A stretch of 49,950 bases of DNA, from IMG/VR virus record IMGVR_UViG_3300042544_002488, positions 1 to 49,950 of that record; one strand, 5' to 3'. Made by a program: the position numbers and the translations under genes. Within the stretch, counting starts at the first letter, position 1. Every line of letters starts with the position of its first letter. Below are positions 47,770-49,950 of this stretch, piece after piece. The notes under the pieces were generated by a model. That model searched no databases. It saw only the letters and a program-made list of their open reading frames with translations, and had not been told where the DNA came from. The stretch comes from a virus.

Positions 47770-49950
47770 ATGGGCAAAGAGCAATATAGTAGTAAGGTTT
47801 ATAGTTTTCTTGCAAGAAATGGGGCGGTAGATTATAATAAGGTAAATGAGGTTGATTTCGTTAATAAAATGAAACAGCCTGAATTTGCTCAATCTATGTA
47901 TTCGTTTCTTCAAAATGCTCAAAAAGAAGGATACTTAGGCACTCTAAAACCATACGAAGAATTTGTTTCTGAATTTGGCGTTACAGAAATCCCTTCTCCC
48001 CAACCTTCCCAAGTTCCAGGTTCAGAAGGGGGTTTTCCAAGACCGGAAGAGTTAAACACAACCAACATAATGGGTGCGACAACGGTAAGGCAACCTGATG
48101 GCGGTAATATTGCTTACGATGTACCGGTTGCCGGTGCAACGGGTGTTCCTGCTGAAAATATATACAACCCCAACAGAACGCCCACTAACCAACCAAACGC
48201 CACTTCTGCTGAAACTCAAATAGCACCGCTTGACCAACAGGCAGGACAGGTTCAGGGAGGAATGACACAAGGTCAAGGGCTTGGTGCAGGGCAGTTCCAA
48301 ATTACGGATACTCGCGGTGCAGAAGCGAAGCCTCCTGTTGCTTCCGAAACGCCACAGATGGCAGGAGTTCAGCCACAGGTAACTGGGGTAAGTGGAGAAT
48401 CGGTAATTCCCGTTTCTGCTCCACAAAGTTCTGAGGTTAATCCATATCAATTTGGCGTTACTAAACTTGGTGAATTTGAGGCAGGACTTATTGGTGGTAT
48501 TGGAAGTGAATTAAGGGGAATTTCTGAATTAGGATATAGTATTGACAGTAAAATTGTCAATGCACTGAAAGGAACTCCATTAGAGGGAAGTTATTCAATG
48601 CTTTCTAAACCTGAAGACTCTTGGATTTATCAAGCAGGGAAGGGATTAGAAAACTTTGCTGAAAAAGACCTTTACAGAAATCCTCAATACGCAGGTGGGC
48701 TTACCGGAACGGTTGCAACTGCATTAGGTCAGGTAGGTTCAATAATGATGCAGGGAGGCTTAAATCCGGCAGGTGGCATTATGAAACTTGGCAGAGGGGC
48801 ACTAACTAATAGGCAATTAATAGCCAATGGTGTAAAGAAATTATTTGGTCGTTCTTCTATTGCAGGTGGTTTTCAAATGGTTGGTGCAGAAACACAGGCT
48901 GCACGACAATTGCACAAAATGGCTAACTCAATGGACAAGGATGCCTATGTTCTTGAACGAGTTACAGCCGGTGAAAACGCTAAAGATGCAGGTGATTCTT
49001 GGGAATCATTAAGGAATACAACTGAGGACAAAGTAGCAAGTTCAATAATACCTACGGCTTTGTTCGCAGGTTCTTTGGAGGCTATTCCATTGGAAAGGTT
49101 AATGACAAGACTTGGGAAACCTGTAACGAATGTTGTTATAGATGCTTTCAAGCAAGGTGGTGTTCAGGGTGCTGAGGAGGCTATACAGGAAACCTTACAA
49201 CAGGTGGTTCTTAATGCCGGAATAGGACAGACTTATAACGAGGCTCAAAGGCTAACGAGTGGCTTATATGAAAGTGCGGAGGGTGGTGGTGCAACAGGCT
49301 TTGTTTTAGGGGCGGTATTAACTGCTTTAACAGGCAAACGAGCAAAAGTAAGACAACAGGTTCAGAATGGCGAAATAAGCCAACAGGAAGCAATTGCGGA
49401 GTTAGAGGATATTAATAAGGCTGAAACTCTTGTTCAGGATAAGTTACAGGTCGTAGATAACTCTTTAAGTTTGGTTTCTGAAGAGGCTAAAAAAACAATG
49501 GAATCAAAGGAGGCTCAGGATTACTTTGAAACTAATAAGCCGAGCGAAACTAACGCTTTGGTAGTTATGCCTACCGAGGTAGAAACTACTTTAGATAAGA
49601 TTGCAGATAATATTCTTATTAGTTCAGAAGGATTGCATAGTGCTTATCAATGGGTAAATAATGCTGTTAAGTCTACCTTAAACAACCAAGCCATAAGTCA
49701 AGGTGAAAAAGGTGCTACCCTGAATATCCTTTCAGGAATGCTTGCCGATATTGACAAGGCAAATACAGAGGGGCAGAAATTCGTAGATGAAGTTGAGGCA
49801 GTAAGTGTTCAAGACAGAGTTCCTGCGGTAAGGGAGGGTGTTAAGCCATTACCTGCTGGTCAAGAACCTAAAGGTCAAGCCACGATAACTCCGAAAGGAC
49901 AAGGGGAAAGTATAAGGCAGGCTCGTAGGGTACGAGGAGGTGTTAATGTA
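47770..49950 (+). CDS. Giant virion protein, 3' end outside window
   Basis: Opens with ATG at 47770 and runs open to the window end (727 codons). The N-terminal module YSFLARNGAVDYNKVNEVDF and QSMYSFLQNAQKEGYLG recalls the starts of large internal proteins in Bacteroidota phages. A Gln/Pro/Gly-rich linker follows, then a Gly/Ala-rich region with hydrophobic stretches (AGGLTGTVATALGQVGSIMM, GGGATGFVLGAVLTALTG) that may insert into membranes during ejection. Any enzyme domain would lie beyond the window. Confidence 0.7.
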   Translation, partial: MGKEQYSSKVYSFLARNGAVDYNKVNEVDFVNKMKQPEFAQSMYSFLQNAQKEGYLGTLKPYEEFVSEFGVTEIPSPQPSQVPGSEGGFPRPEELNTTNIMGATTVRQPDGGNIAYDVPVAGATGVPAENIYNPNRTPTNQPNATSAETQIAPLDQQAGQVQGGMTQGQGLGAGQFQITDTRGAEAKPPVASETPQMAGVQPQVTGVSGESVIPVSAPQSSEVNPYQFGVTKLGEFEAGLIGGIGSELRGISELGYSIDSKIVNALKGTPLEGSYSMLSKPEDSWIYQAGKGLENFAEKDLYRNPQYAGGLTGTVATALGQVGSIMMQGGLNPAGGIMKLGRGALTNRQLIANGVKKLFGRSSIAGGFQMVGAETQAARQLHKMANSMDKDAYVLERVTAGENAKDAGDSWESLRNTTEDKVASSIIPTALFAGSLEAIPLERLMTRLGKPVTNVVIDAFKQGGVQGAEEAIQETLQQVVLNAGIGQTYNEAQRLTSGLYESAEGGGATGFVLGAVLTALTGKRAKVRQQVQNGEISQQEAIAELEDINKAETLVQDKLQVVDNSLSLVSEEAKKTMESKEAQDYFETNKPSETNALVVMPTEVETTLDKIADNILISSEGLHSAYQWVNNAVKSTLNNQAISQGEKGATLNILSGMLADIDKANTEGQKFVDEVEAVSVQDRVPAVREGVKPLPAGQEPKGQATITPKGQGESIRQARRVRGGVNV

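Noticed and set aside
1-49950. CRISPR array, diversity-generating retroelement or insertion sequence
   Set aside because: I saw no regular repeat-spacer pattern, no reverse transcriptase with template/variable repeats, and no transposase with terminal inverted repeats.

Overview
The window reads as one contiguous stretch of a tailed-phage (or prophage) genome whose host is a Bacteroidota bacterium. It holds a complete-looking head/packaging cluster (large terminase, portal, scaffold-like protein, major capsid protein, connectors, very large tail and internal virion proteins) and a phage replication/recombination cluster. The Bacteroidota assignment rests on translation starts that mostly lack Shine-Dalgarno sequences and follow A/T-rich AATTAAA-type leaders, and on several promoters matching the Bacteroidota housekeeping form TTTG - 19 to 22 nt - TAnnTTTG. 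No integrase and no recognisable lysis genes were seen. No genus can be named from the sequence alone.

Layout. (1) 1-12205, plus strand: end of a Twinkle/T7 gp4-like primase-helicase, a DNA methyltransferase, a RuvC-like resolvase, a RecE-like nuclease plus RecT pair, two adjacent small proteins resembling DnaA domain IV, a PP-loop (PAPS-reductase-like) enzyme and many small proteins. A tRNA-like element and a separate structured RNA sit at about 6057-6342. (2) 12363-18611, minus strand: a long operon with a sliding clamp, a RadC/JAB protein, a ParB-like protein and about 11 small genes. Many of these genes share a short leader, and two intergenic elements fold like the acceptor/T-arm half of a tRNA. 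(3) 18612-19946: a divergent region without a convincing gene, with pentamer repeats, a 14-bp palindrome and hairpins. (4) 19947-22115, plus strand: a winged-helix-like protein, a single-stranded DNA-binding protein and Cys-rich small proteins. (5) 22075-23931, minus strand: three small genes and a second, different PP-loop enzyme. (6) 23932-24570: an RNA-rich intergenic region with back-to-back promoters, a palindrome between them, a candidate ~105-nt minus-strand RNA ending in an intrinsic terminator, and a more GC-rich folded stretch. (7) 24571 to the end, plus strand: virion morphogenesis, subdivided by internal promoters and terminators. It also carries two secreted paralogues, a PAKK-repeat basic peptide and a partial duplicate of the big tail gene.

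How the parts fit: the left half supplies replication (helicase, clamp, SSB, DnaA-like proteins), recombination (RecE/RecT, RuvC-like) and DNA or RNA modification (methyltransferase, two PP-loop enzymes). The right half packages DNA and builds the virion. The most unusual material is RNA-level: the tRNA-like minihelices, the folded RNA at 6166-6304 and the promoter-pseudoknot-terminator unit at 24362-24508.
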